Below are positions 33,686 to 41,531 of a stretch of 64,000 nt of DNA, one piece after another. The stretch is from the NCBI GenBank assembly GCA_016721905.1, contig JADKHH010000010.1:127478-191477 (forward strand), written 5' to 3'. The notes beneath the pieces are model-generated. The model ran no database searches and was not told where the DNA came from. It was given only the letters and a program-made list of their open reading frames with translations. The position numbers and the translations under genes are program-made. Positions within the stretch are counted from its first letter, which is position 1, and every line of letters begins with the position of its first letter. Origin of the DNA: Candidatus Opimibacter skivensis. Lineage in GTDB: Bacteria; Bacteroidota; Bacteroidia; Chitinophagales; Saprospiraceae.

Positions 33686-35479
33686 ATGAAAAAAGCAAGA
33701 CGATCCATACGCACACTTCTCCTCTGCTTTACCTGCATTGGATCATTTTGCTTTTCACTTCATGCTAAAACGTACTATCTCGATGCGGTGACCGGAAATG
33801 ATACCTTTCCCGGAACTTCCACCCAACCATGGAAAACACTATCCAAATCAATAGCCGAAGCTATCAACAGCGACTCCATATTTATAATGAATGGAAATTA
33901 TGGTGCCTACATAGAAAATAGGGGTTCAGCCAATCGAAGTAATTGGATAACCTATATCGCATCATCAGGACAAACATCTGTGATTTTCGAATACATACGA
34001 GTGACAGGTACAGAGGTAAATGCCTATTTACATTTTGAAGGCATTGATATTTTTTATCCTGCACAACCGACGTGTCCTCCTGTTGGAAACGCCATTGATA
34101 TCACCTCTTTCACCGGTGTGAATTTTATAACATTTAAAAACTGCAGAATACATAGTGAAAATACCTATGACAGTGGTGGTGGAGTTTATTTCAATCACCG
34201 ATTGAATTCAACGACTGAGGTGCATGATTTGTTAGTTGACCATTGCGAAATATTTCAGAGCGGAACGGGCATACGATTTTCGGGGAGCAAAACAACGATC
34301 CTCCATTGTGAGATTCACCATATACATGGAACCATGATTGGGAATTTGTGCGGTCCGATGTCTGCAACCGATTTAAATTCGGCCACCAACGTATTGATTG
34401 AGGACAATCACTTGCACGATATGCATTTCTATACATCCGAACCTTGTTACGATACTCCCGGGTGGAGCACTGCCCATGCGAGTATCATTGGAATACGAGG
34501 CAGAGATTGGATCGTTCGGAATAATCACATACATGATACCTGGAGTCCAGGCATCCAACTCTATGGTGATGATTGTGGTGGCCAATATGACCGGGCAAAT
34601 CTGCTTTTTGAAAACAACCTCTTCTATGACAATCAAGGGTACCAGGTCTTTTACAATCCAGGTACGGGTGGGGGCAGCTACATAGGTGGTGACATTATCT
34701 TCAGGCACAATACCATCATCTCCGGGAGGCAAGATTCTGCCTGGACATACCAGGATGATCCAGTCGATAGATTCAAGGCCAGTGGGCATGTACAATCGAT
34801 CAGTCTAATCTTAAGCCCTCCATCCGTAAATCCTTATGATGGCTCTGGCACCATCTTCGAAGACAATATTTTTATAGCTGAGACTGGTATAGGTAATTTC
34901 AACTATCAGGCCTTCAATGATCCGGACGCAAAATGGATCATGCGAAACAACCTGATCTATACCAAGCTATGGAATTGTGGCCCTTTGGATCCATCCAATT
35001 ATATCATCACAGACAATATTTCAAACGGCCAGGTGCCTGCTGATTATATCGACAGTCAATTATTCGAAGCCTCAAATTATACCAAACAACACGGCATGAC
35101 ACACGGGCCAGGCAGCTTATTTGATCTGACCCCAAAGCCAGATGGCATCATATGCACCATATCTACCACAGGAGGCTACGTAGGAGCTATCGCATGCAAT
35201 GCAAGCAACCTGACAGAAGACAATAATACTTTCTCTTCCATCATGGTATATCCCAACCCTGTCACTGATCACTTAACCATCCACTTTGCCGATGAAAATG
35301 TAATACCACACAAGGCTATACTTTGGATCACGGATATAACGGGCCATATCCTCCATTCATCACCCATCACAGCAGCGGAGTCAAGAATTGAAATGGAGCA
35401 CTATGCCAAAGGAGTATATTTCCTGCATATCACCGCTGAAAATGAAAATATAGCGACCCGGAAAATCGTAGTTCAATAA
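33686..35479 (+). CDS. Right-handed beta-helix T9SS protein
   Basis: A 597-residue secreted protein: signal peptide (TLLLCFTCIGSFCFSLHAK), then KTYYLDAVTGNDTFPGTSTQPWKTL, the typical entrance of DUF1565-like parallel beta-helix proteins (polysaccharide lyase-like fold). Helix turns run to about residue 430 (NVLIEDNHLHDMHF, WIVRNNHIHDTWSPGIQLYGDD, LLFENNLFYDNQG, DIIFRHNTIISGRQD). The C-terminal 85 residues are a T9SS type A tail (VYPNPVTDHLTIHFADE ... ILWITDITGHILHS ... GVYFLHITAENEN). The fold suggests polysaccharide binding or cleavage; catalytic residues cannot be assigned. Confidence 0.85.
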   Translation: MKKARRSIRTLLLCFTCIGSFCFSLHAKTYYLDAVTGNDTFPGTSTQPWKTLSKSIAEAINSDSIFIMNGNYGAYIENRGSANRSNWITYIASSGQTSVIFEYIRVTGTEVNAYLHFEGIDIFYPAQPTCPPVGNAIDITSFTGVNFITFKNCRIHSENTYDSGGGVYFNHRLNSTTEVHDLLVDHCEIFQSGTGIRFSGSKTTILHCEIHHIHGTMIGNLCGPMSATDLNSATNVLIEDNHLHDMHFYTSEPCYDTPGWSTAHASIIGIRGRDWIVRNNHIHDTWSPGIQLYGDDCGGQYDRANLLFENNLFYDNQGYQVFYNPGTGGGSYIGGDIIFRHNTIISGRQDSAWTYQDDPVDRFKASGHVQSISLILSPPSVNPYDGSGTIFEDNIFIAETGIGNFNYQAFNDPDAKWIMRNNLIYTKLWNCGPLDPSNYIITDNISNGQVPADYIDSQLFEASNYTKQHGMTHGPGSLFDLTPKPDGIICTISTTGGYVGAIACNASNLTEDNNTFSSIMVYPNPVTDHLTIHFADENVIPHKAILWITDITGHILHSSPITAAESRIEMEHYAKGVYFLHITAENENIATRKIVVQ

Positions 35480-35549
35480 TCGTGCTTCCACTGTTCGCTA
35501 CTCTTTTTGCCCCATCGCCCGTAAGGGCTTCCCCTTTTGTGCTGCGGTG

Positions 35550-35872
35550 TTTGCCCCTTCGCCCTGCGGGCTCTCCCCTGTGTGCTTCGCAACCCCGGGG
35601 TTAATGGTCTCTAATAATTTTAAATTACGATTCGATTGACCCCGGGGTTTCCGGAGGCCTGTTTCTCGCAGAGAAATGAGATGGAGGAACACAGAGGTGA
35701 GGTTTTTCAAAGAAAAAAGCGATGGGGCAAAAAAGGCTTTTGGGTTGCGCAACCCCGGGGTTAATATTTTTCCCTTACTCCCTGGTGGAAGATTTCATTT
35801 TACCCCGAGGTTGCGCAGCACACAGGGGAGAGAAATGATCAAATCGCAGATTTGGAGTTTCTAAGGGGCAAA
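35550..35872. repeat. Palindromic element family A, copy A1
   Basis: About 323 bases bounded by TTTGCCCC (35550-35557) and GGGGCAAA (35865-35872). Inside lie 27-base inverted arms at 35575-35601 (CCCCTGTGTGCT..., ending AACCCCGGGGT) and 35802-35828 (imperfect here, ACCCCGAGGT). The core between them holds two more CCCCGGGG palindromes, a TTTCTCGCAGAGAAA hairpin and the block AAAGCGATGGGGCAAAAAAG. Sequence is almost identical to copy A2. A partial extra left end is seen at about 35503-35545. ORFs inside are by-products. Confidence 0.8.
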
Positions 35873-35934
35873 TATCTTGTGTGCTGCGTAAGCGCCAAAT
35901 ACCCTAATTTTATTTCTCACCAACCAGTTGAAAT

Positions 35935-36336
35935 ATGAAATATTCAAAAAGAACAATGCACCATGGTGCAAAGCCATCAACTTTTAGAAATGCTGATTAT
36001 TTAAGAAAGCATCCCACTATTGCTGAAGAAATTCTTTGGCAAAGATTGCGAAATAATCAAATCGAGGGAGTCCGTTTTAGAAGACAACATCCCTTTGACA
36101 AATATGTACCAGACTTCTATGCCCATTCTATCAGCCTCGTTATCGAAATAGATGGAAGTATCCATGAAGAAAAGTCAGTACAATTCTCAGATGCAGATCG
36201 TGAACAAAATTTAAAGTTGTTTGGCCTCTACTTACTTAGATACACAAATGAGGAAGTGTGTAATTCGGAAGATGATGTTGTAGAAGATATTCGGTTGACT
36301 GTTATAGAACTAAAGAAAATGAAAAACGCGAAATGA
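35935..36336 (+). CDS. DUF559 / Vsr-like PD-(D/E)XK nuclease-fold protein
   Basis: A 133-residue protein of the DUF559 family, related to very-short-patch-repair endonucleases: RKHPTIAEEILWQRLRNNQIEGVRFRRQHPFDKYVPDFYAHSISLVIEIDGSIHEE. The PD-(D/E)XK pattern is visible as E (EEILW), D in VPDFY and E-x-D in VIEIDG, and GLYLLRYTNEEV matches the last conserved strand. It probably cuts or nicks DNA, but no DUF559 role is firmly known. The gene is more A/T-rich than its neighbours and is bracketed by two near-identical, same-orientation copies of repeat A (35550-35872 and 36424-36735), suggesting acquisition with the repeat. Confidence 0.8.
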   Translation: MKYSKRTMHHGAKPSTFRNADYLRKHPTIAEEILWQRLRNNQIEGVRFRRQHPFDKYVPDFYAHSISLVIEIDGSIHEEKSVQFSDADREQNLKLFGLYLLRYTNEEVCNSEDDVVEDIRLTVIELKKMKNAK

Positions 36337-36423
36337 CTCAACGTTTAAGAATTCCATTTCCGCCAGTAAATAACTTTCCTTTTACCCCGGGGTTAATGGA
36401 GGATATTACAGCGGAATTTCCCA

Positions 36424-36735
36424 TTTAGCCCCTGCTAAATTGCTAGCGCAATTTCTGTCCCCTGTGTGCTGCGCAACCCCGGGGTTAATGGTCTTCAATA
36501 ATTTTAAATTACGATTCGATTGACCCCGGGGTTTCCGGAGGCCTGTTTCTCGCAGAGAAACGGGATGGAGGAACACAGAGGTGAGGTTTTTTCAAAGAAA
36601 AAAGCGATGGGGCAAAAAAGGCTTTTGGGTTGCGCAACCCCGGGGTTAAAACATTTTCCTTTTACCCCGGGGTTGCGCAGCACACAGGGGAGAGAAATGA
36701 TCAAATCGCAGATTTGGAGTTTCGAAGGGGCATAA
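36424..36735. repeat. Palindromic element family A, copy A2 (best preserved)
   Basis: About 312 bases. The inner terminal inverted repeat is perfect over 27 bases: 36459-36485 (CCCCTGTGTGCTGCGC...CCGGGGT) pairs with 36664-36690. Outer ends are TTTAGCCCC (36424-36432) and GAAGGGGCATAA (36724-36735). Core features as in A1: internal CCCCGGGG at about 36523-36532 and 36638-36645, TTTCTCGCAGAGAAA at 36546-36560. It ends just before the promoter of the receiver-kinase gene. Confidence 0.85.
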
Positions 36736-36744
36736 GGGGGGGGA

Positions 36745-36777
36745 TTAGCATCAGGGTAAAGATTAAAACTAACTTTG
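36745..36777 (+). promoter_or_regulatory. Bacteroidota-type promoter of the receiver-kinase/LytTR pair
   Basis: TAACTTTG at 36770-36777 matches the -7 consensus TAnnTTTG exactly. TTAG at 36745-36748 (21 bases upstream) is a weak -33 element. The ATG lies 24 bases downstream of the -7 box. Confidence 0.5.
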
Positions 36778-36801
36778 ACAGGTTGAAAAAGCACGAACCC
36801 C

Positions 36802-37875
36802 ATGCCTAAAATAATTTTTGTGGATGATGAAGAGGATCTGGAGCACCTGATCGTCCAACGATTTGCAAAGAAAACCGCCACACTGGGCTATGAGCTTATG
36901 TTTGCCCTGGATGGACAAGCGGCCCTCGAGAAAATCGAAGATCACCCGGACATTGATATTGCCCTCATCGATATCAATATGCCGAAGATGGATGGCTTCG
37001 AACTCCTTGAAAGATTAAAGGTAGTGAGGCCACAACTCCTGACCGTGATCGTTTCCGCCTATGACAACATGTCCAATATCCGCATGGCCATGAACCGGGG
37101 TGCATTTGACTTTCTGACCAAACCAATTGATATACCAGATCTCGAGATCACTATCAACAAAACCATAGCGCAAGTCACCCAGCTAAAAGAAAATGCAAAG
37201 ACAATCCATGAAAATCTGGTCTTAAAGCAAAAGGCATCCGAGCTTGAAATGCAGGCTCTGCGGGCGCAGATGAATCCTCATTTTATCTTCAATGCCCTGT
37301 CTTCCATCAATCATTTCATCCTCACCAATGACCAACTGCAGGCTTCTGAATACCTGATCAAATTTTCAAAATTGATCCGGCTGATCCTTGAAAATTCAAC
37401 CATGCCGCTCATCAGCCTTGACCAGGAACTGGAAGCCCTGAAACTCTATATAGAACTTGAAGCGCTGCGCTTCAAACACCGCTTCGAATACGAGATCGTT
37501 TTATCTAAAAATTTAGATGTCACCTCCATCAAGGTACCTCCATTGATTTTGCAGCCATTCGTTGAAAATGCAATCCATCATGGACTGATGCCTAAAGAAG
37601 GTCCTGGCCATCTGGCCATCATCATCAATGAGGTGAAAGATCGACTGGAATTAAAAATCAAAGATGATGGTATTGGACGCCATACGTCCCTTCTGCTGCA
37701 GGCGACTGACAGTCATAAACATAAGTCCCTGGGCATGAAAGTAACATCAGAACGAATTGGCTTCCTTAACCAACGCCACACAGAACATTCAAGCATCGAC
37801 ATCATGGATTTAACTAATGCAGAAGGAAAGGCGTCCGGCACTGAAATCACCATCCATATCCCTGTGATCATATGA
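36802..37875 (+). CDS. Receiver domain fused to a LytS-type histidine kinase
   Basis: A 357-residue soluble protein. Receiver at about 1-125: IIFVDDEEDLEHL, phospho-acceptor Asp in IALIDINMPKMDGF, Ser in VIVSAYDNMS, Lys in FLTKPIDIPD. A coiled-coil linker at about 130-155 leads to a His_kinase (LytS/YehU-type) domain: LRAQMNPHFIFNALSSINHFI (phospho-His in NPHFIFN), then HATPase (PPLILQPFVENAIHHGLMPKE, LKIKDDGIGR, SLGMKVTSERI). No sensor or membrane segment: the receiver takes the sensor place, so the kinase is probably controlled by another phosphodonor. It overlaps the LytTR regulator by four bases (ATGA), so the two are translationally coupled partners. Confidence 0.9.
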   Translation: MPKIIFVDDEEDLEHLIVQRFAKKTATLGYELMFALDGQAALEKIEDHPDIDIALIDINMPKMDGFELLERLKVVRPQLLTVIVSAYDNMSNIRMAMNRGAFDFLTKPIDIPDLEITINKTIAQVTQLKENAKTIHENLVLKQKASELEMQALRAQMNPHFIFNALSSINHFILTNDQLQASEYLIKFSKLIRLILENSTMPLISLDQELEALKLYIELEALRFKHRFEYEIVLSKNLDVTSIKVPPLILQPFVENAIHHGLMPKEGPGHLAIIINEVKDRLELKIKDDGIGRHTSLLLQATDSHKHKSLGMKVTSERIGFLNQRHTEHSSIDIMDLTNAEGKASGTEITIHIPVII

Positions 37876-38618
37876 TAAAAGTTGTCCTCATCGATGATGA
37901 AGAAAATTGCCTCTCTTCCCTGGCTATTTTGCTGACGCAATATTGCCCTGAGGTGCAGATCATGGAACAATGTCAGTCAGTTCAGGCTGGCCTGACTGCG
38001 ATCAACACGCATAAACCGGATTTGATTTTTCTGGATATTGAAATGCCGGTCCTCAATGGATTTGATCTTTTGGAGATGGTTAAAAACTATCCATTAGCCG
38101 TCATCTTTACCACAGCGTATCAACACTATGCCGTCAAGGCGATACGATACAGCGCACTGGATTATCTCCTTAAACCCATCGACTACAAAGAGCTCATCCA
38201 GGCCGTGCAACGGTATGTAAACCAAAAATCACAGCCCAATCCGGAACAATACCAATTCCTGATTGACAAACTCTCCCAAAAGGAACACACTACCAAGAAA
38301 CTCGCCATCCCCAACCTGGAGGGATTTAAACTTGTCTCGATCGACGACATCATCTCCTGCGAGGCTGATGATAATTACACGCACATCCTTCTCAAGGACC
38401 GAATCAAAATCACCGCCTGCCGCACCCTGAAGGAAATCCAGCAATTGCTGGATGATTCCGCCATCTTTATCAGGGTCCACCACTCTTCCCTGATCAACAT
38501 CAATGAGGTGGATCAATATGTCAGGGGCGAAGGTGGCTATGTCATCATGAGTGATGGCTCCCACATCAATGTGTCCAGGAATAAGAAGGAGACGTTGTTG
38601 AAGTATTTGATGAAGTAG
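37872..38618 (+). CDS. LytTR-family response regulator
   Basis: A 248-residue regulator: receiver (VVLIDDEENCLSSL, phospho-acceptor Asp in LIFLDIEMPVLNGFDLL, Thr in IFTTAYQHYA, Lys in LLKPIDYKEL) followed by a LytTR DNA-binding domain at about 145-245 (KLAIPNLEGFKLVSIDDIISCEADDNYTHILLKD, TLKEIQQLL, FIRVHHSSLININEVDQYVRG). Partner of the upstream receiver-kinase. LytTR regulators bind direct-repeat sites; none was identified here. Confidence 0.9.
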   Translation: MIKVVLIDDEENCLSSLAILLTQYCPEVQIMEQCQSVQAGLTAINTHKPDLIFLDIEMPVLNGFDLLEMVKNYPLAVIFTTAYQHYAVKAIRYSALDYLLKPIDYKELIQAVQRYVNQKSQPNPEQYQFLIDKLSQKEHTTKKLAIPNLEGFKLVSIDDIISCEADDNYTHILLKDRIKITACRTLKEIQQLLDDSAIFIRVHHSSLININEVDQYVRGEGGYVIMSDGSHINVSRNKKETLLKYLMK

Positions 38619-38637
38619 GAAAATTCTCCAATAAGAA

Positions 38638-38921
38638 GATGATTTTACTCTAGCGTCAGGAGACGCAAAGCATATAGCATTTAAGTCAGAGACTTAAACG
38701 AGCGGTTGAAGATGATTTGACTCTAGCGTCAGGAGACGCAAAGCATATGGCATTTAAGTCAGAGACTTAAACGAGCGGGTGGAACATGATTTGCCTCTAG
38801 CGTCGGGAGACGCAAAGCATATCGCATTCAAGTCTGAGACTTGAACGAGCGGGGGGAACATGATTTCTTACGTCGGGAGACGCAAAGCATATGGCATTCA
38901 AGTCTGAGACTTGAACGAACG
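38638..38921. repeat. Four-unit 73-74-bp tandem repeat with two hairpins per unit
   Basis: Units at 38638-38710, 38711-38784, 38785-38858 and 38859-38921 (last one shorter). Each unit holds hairpin 1 GCGTC-(A/G)GGA-GACGC, then AAAGCATAT(N)GCAT, then hairpin 2 around AAGTC-NGA-GACTT and ACGAGCGG. In units 1-2 the hairpin-2 stem reads TTTAAGTC/GACTTAAA, and in units 3-4 TTCAAGTC/GACTTGAA, a compensatory T-A to C-G change. Lies between the LytTR regulator and the propeller lipoprotein. Too long and spacer-free for CRISPR. Confidence 0.85.
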
Positions 38922-39112
38922 ATTATGTTTTGTTGAAATACTTACTTCTCAAGGCCGTCAGTTACTCTCCGAAACCCGTCAACTACTCTTTTGGGCTATC
39001 CCTGCGTATGGCGTAGGTCTAGTTTTGATTCAGCAGGAGCTTTCATTATTAAGAAAGTCAACTTGCTTGCTTTTGAATCAATTCATTTTCCACTTTCTTA
39101 AATCCTAGCATT

Positions 39113-40795
39113 ATGAAATTCAATGTGTATTCTATTTTGTCAGCATTCGTCATACTGGCAACACTTTCAGCTTGTGACAAAGACGATGATCCTGTCAATG
39201 GCAATGGCTACACCCAGGAAGAATTTATCCAGGGAGCTGTCCTGCACGGCGCCAACGGCCTCAACTTTGGACCTAATGGCGATCTCTACATTGCGAGTTT
39301 CCTTGGTCGGGAAATCATTGCGATGAACAAACAAACCGGCTCCATCGTCAAGCGGATAGGGGAAGATATGGGTGTAAAGAGTCCGGATGATCTTGTCTTT
39401 GGCCCTGACGGGTCCCTTTATTGGACTGATCTCATGACAGGAGAAGTGGGACGAATGACTCCGCAAGGCGTGGTGACCAAACAATTCGTAGCCCCAGGTG
39501 TCAACCCCATCACCTTCTCAGATGACGGGCGCCTCTTTGTGGGACTCGATTTTCTGGGTGATGGCTTATACGAGCTCGATCCCAATCTGATCAATACACC
39601 GAGAGCTATAGTCCCTTATGTACAAGGAGCATTCCCGATCGGCAACTTAAATGGGTTCGACTTCGGACCTGACGGGTTCTTATACGGCCCTATCTTTAGC
39701 GGAGGTGTAGTGGTTAAAGTAGATGTCGGCCAACCTAATGATCCCCCTACTTCAATTCCCTGGATGGACGGAACCCTATTACCGATTGCAGACGGGTTTA
39801 CAAATCCAGTTGCAGCAAAATTCAACCAGGCTGGTGTACTCCATGTGTTGGATCAAACAGGTGAAGTCTTTAAAGTAGATATTGCTACAGGAGCTAAAAC
39901 ACTATTTGTCACCCTGCAGGAAGGGCTTGACAACCTGGCCTTTGATGCAAATGGTAACCTCTATGTATCCAATGCTGATTTCGGTTGGATCATCGAGGTA
40001 CAGCCTGATGGACAAACCCGCACTGTCAGTAAAGGTGGAATGATAAACCCTGGAGGGTTGGCCATGCTAAATGGCCAGGATGACCTCTATGTGGCTGATT
40101 TGTTCAGATTAAGGGAATGCAATGGGCTTAATGGCCAGGATGTGGGTGATGATAAAGGACACTTAATCCCTGCACCCGGAGCTTTAACATTGCCTATGAC
40201 GGTTTCAGCAGATGGGAATAATCTGGTTGTTTCTTCCTGGTTCGGCAGTATGGTTCAAGTCTGGGATCCGCAAACGGATCAGGTACTGGAGGAATACAAA
40301 TTGGGAGCTCCAGTTAACGCTATCCGGTTCAAAAATAATCTGGTCGTAGCCGATGTGGGAATTGGTGCCGTGTTCTTCGCCAATGATCCGACGAATAAAA
40401 TTCTTGCAGATGCATATGTGCCTGCTGGAATGGCCACAGATGGGGAGCGCTTATGGGTGGCTGACTGGGCTACAGGAATTGTGTGGCAGATCACTTTTAC
40501 TGGAACAACCCCTAATCCACCTACTATGCTTGTTGACGAACTTCAGGGTCCTGAAGGATTAGCTTATGATCCGGCTGGAAGCCTGGTGGTGGTTGAAACA
40601 GGTGCATCACGTATATCGCGTATCACCCTGACCGGAGAAGTCAGTACCATTGCTGATAGCCTCAGCTTTGGTCTTCCCGCCCTTGAAGGCACCCCTCCTA
40701 CATGGGTGTTTGATGGAGTAACCATAAGCGAATCCGGTGATATCTATGTCTCCGGTTGGGGCAAGAATGTCGTGTATCGATTCAAGAAGAATTAG
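39113..40795 (+). CDS. Beta-propeller (NHL/SMP-30-like) lipoprotein
   Basis: A 560-residue lipoprotein: signal and lipobox (SILSAFVILATLSAC, Cys at about 20-21) followed by DKDDDPVN. The rest is a repeated blade of NHL/SMP-30/virginiamycin-lyase-like propellers: LNFGPNGDLYIASFLGREI, LVFGPDGSLYWTDLMTGEVGR, FDFGPDGFLYGPIFSGGVV, LAFDANGNLYVSNADFGW, ATDGERLWVADWATGIVWQI, ISESGDIYVSGWGKNV. About 8-9 blades or a pair of propellers. Probably outer-membrane anchored and binding a ligand; no catalytic residues assigned. Followed by a hairpin terminator at 40861. Confidence 0.8.
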   Translation: MKFNVYSILSAFVILATLSACDKDDDPVNGNGYTQEEFIQGAVLHGANGLNFGPNGDLYIASFLGREIIAMNKQTGSIVKRIGEDMGVKSPDDLVFGPDGSLYWTDLMTGEVGRMTPQGVVTKQFVAPGVNPITFSDDGRLFVGLDFLGDGLYELDPNLINTPRAIVPYVQGAFPIGNLNGFDFGPDGFLYGPIFSGGVVVKVDVGQPNDPPTSIPWMDGTLLPIADGFTNPVAAKFNQAGVLHVLDQTGEVFKVDIATGAKTLFVTLQEGLDNLAFDANGNLYVSNADFGWIIEVQPDGQTRTVSKGGMINPGGLAMLNGQDDLYVADLFRLRECNGLNGQDVGDDKGHLIPAPGALTLPMTVSADGNNLVVSSWFGSMVQVWDPQTDQVLEEYKLGAPVNAIRFKNNLVVADVGIGAVFFANDPTNKILADAYVPAGMATDGERLWVADWATGIVWQITFTGTTPNPPTMLVDELQGPEGLAYDPAGSLVVVETGASRISRITLTGEVSTIADSLSFGLPALEGTPPTWVFDGVTISESGDIYVSGWGKNVVYRFKKN

Positions 40796-40860
40796 AAAGA
40801 AAGGTTTTTTACAATAGTTGATTGCAGCAGAAGAATATTTGATTCAATGCTCCTAAAGCA

Positions 40861-40896
40861 AGCACCTTTTCGGGGAGACCCGGGAAGGTGCTTTTG
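40861..40896 (+). terminator. Stem-loop terminator
   Basis: AGCACCTT (40861-40868) pairs with AAGGTGCT (40885-40892), with GGG/CCC inside the loop, and is followed by TTTT. A similar but imperfect copy (GGACCTTTTCGGGGAGACCC, then GGGTGCTTTT) lies after the BNR gene at 42825-42857. Confidence 0.65.
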
Positions 40897-41133
40897 TTTA
40901 CTTTTTGCATTGCCCAAAAAGTAACAATGCTTCGACTGCCTTCCCCTCTTCCTCGTTCGCCCGCTCAGCAACCAGCTAGTGACCCAAAAAACTCGCTTAA
41001 TGAGAGGAGCGTTGACTTGGTTTCCTGTTATGCTGTCTCGCCTGTTCCTTTTCACTCACACCTCTTTTGTCTTGCAAATCCCAGGCTCAAACAGTTTTGG
41101 GTCACAGTCTTTTACCGATTCGAAATGATTTTC
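40896..41133. repeat. Dispersed repeat family B, copy 2 (with partial copy at 41177-41215)
   Basis: Same block order as copy 1: TTTACTTTTTGCATTGCCC then AAAAAGTAAC, GTGACCCAAAAAACTCGC, TTTCCTGTTATGCTG, CTCACACCTCTTTTG, GTTTTGGGTCACAGTCTTTT, ATTCGAAATGAT. This copy carries the extra CTTCGACTGCC ... CCCGCTCAGC insertion at about 40929-40968. A third partial copy of the last block lies at 41177-41215. No gene in 40796-41531. Confidence 0.65.
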
Positions 41134-41225
41134 TAAATAACCTGACTCCTGTTTCCTGCTTCCTATCTCCTGATTAAAGTTTTGGGTCACAGTCTTTTAC
41201 CTATTCGAGATGATTTTTTACACTA

Positions 41226-41356
41226 TTTACCCCTTCGCCCATGCGGGCTCTCCCCTGTGTGCTACGCAACCCCGGGGTTAATGAATTCCCTTTACCCCGG
41301 GGTTGCGTAGCACACAGGGGCATAAATTTCGCGAAGCGGGAAATTTCAGGGGCAAA
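41226..41356. repeat. Palindromic element family A, short copy A3
   Basis: Only the ends of the element remain: 27-base arms at 41252-41278 and 41294-41320 are perfectly complementary around a 15-base loop. Both arms differ from A2 at the same pair (GCTACGC/GCGTAGC instead of GCTGCGC/GCGCAGC). Outer parts are TTTACCCCTTCGCCC on the left and AAATTTCGCGAAGCGGGAAA, then TTTCAGGGGCAAA, on the right. Confidence 0.85.
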
Positions 41357-41531
41357 AAGGGCTGGGATCGCAGTGGTTGAAGGCGAGAACACACCACTTC
41401 CCCAAATCTCCAGATACTCTCCCATACCCGTCAAGTACTCTTTTGAGCTATCAGAGGGATGAGCGTGGATTTAGTTTTACTCCCGACAACAATAGTAAAC
41501 CGATTAACTCACATCCTTAAATAACCAATAC

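Noticed and set aside
35676..36735. Small proteins encoded inside repeat A copies
   Set aside because: The frames are only carried along by the repeat, differ between copies and cross the inverted arms; no start signal or conserved domain.
38638..38921. CRISPR array
   Set aside because: Units of 73-74 bases abut without unique spacers, and no cas gene is near; it is a tandem repeat of hairpins.
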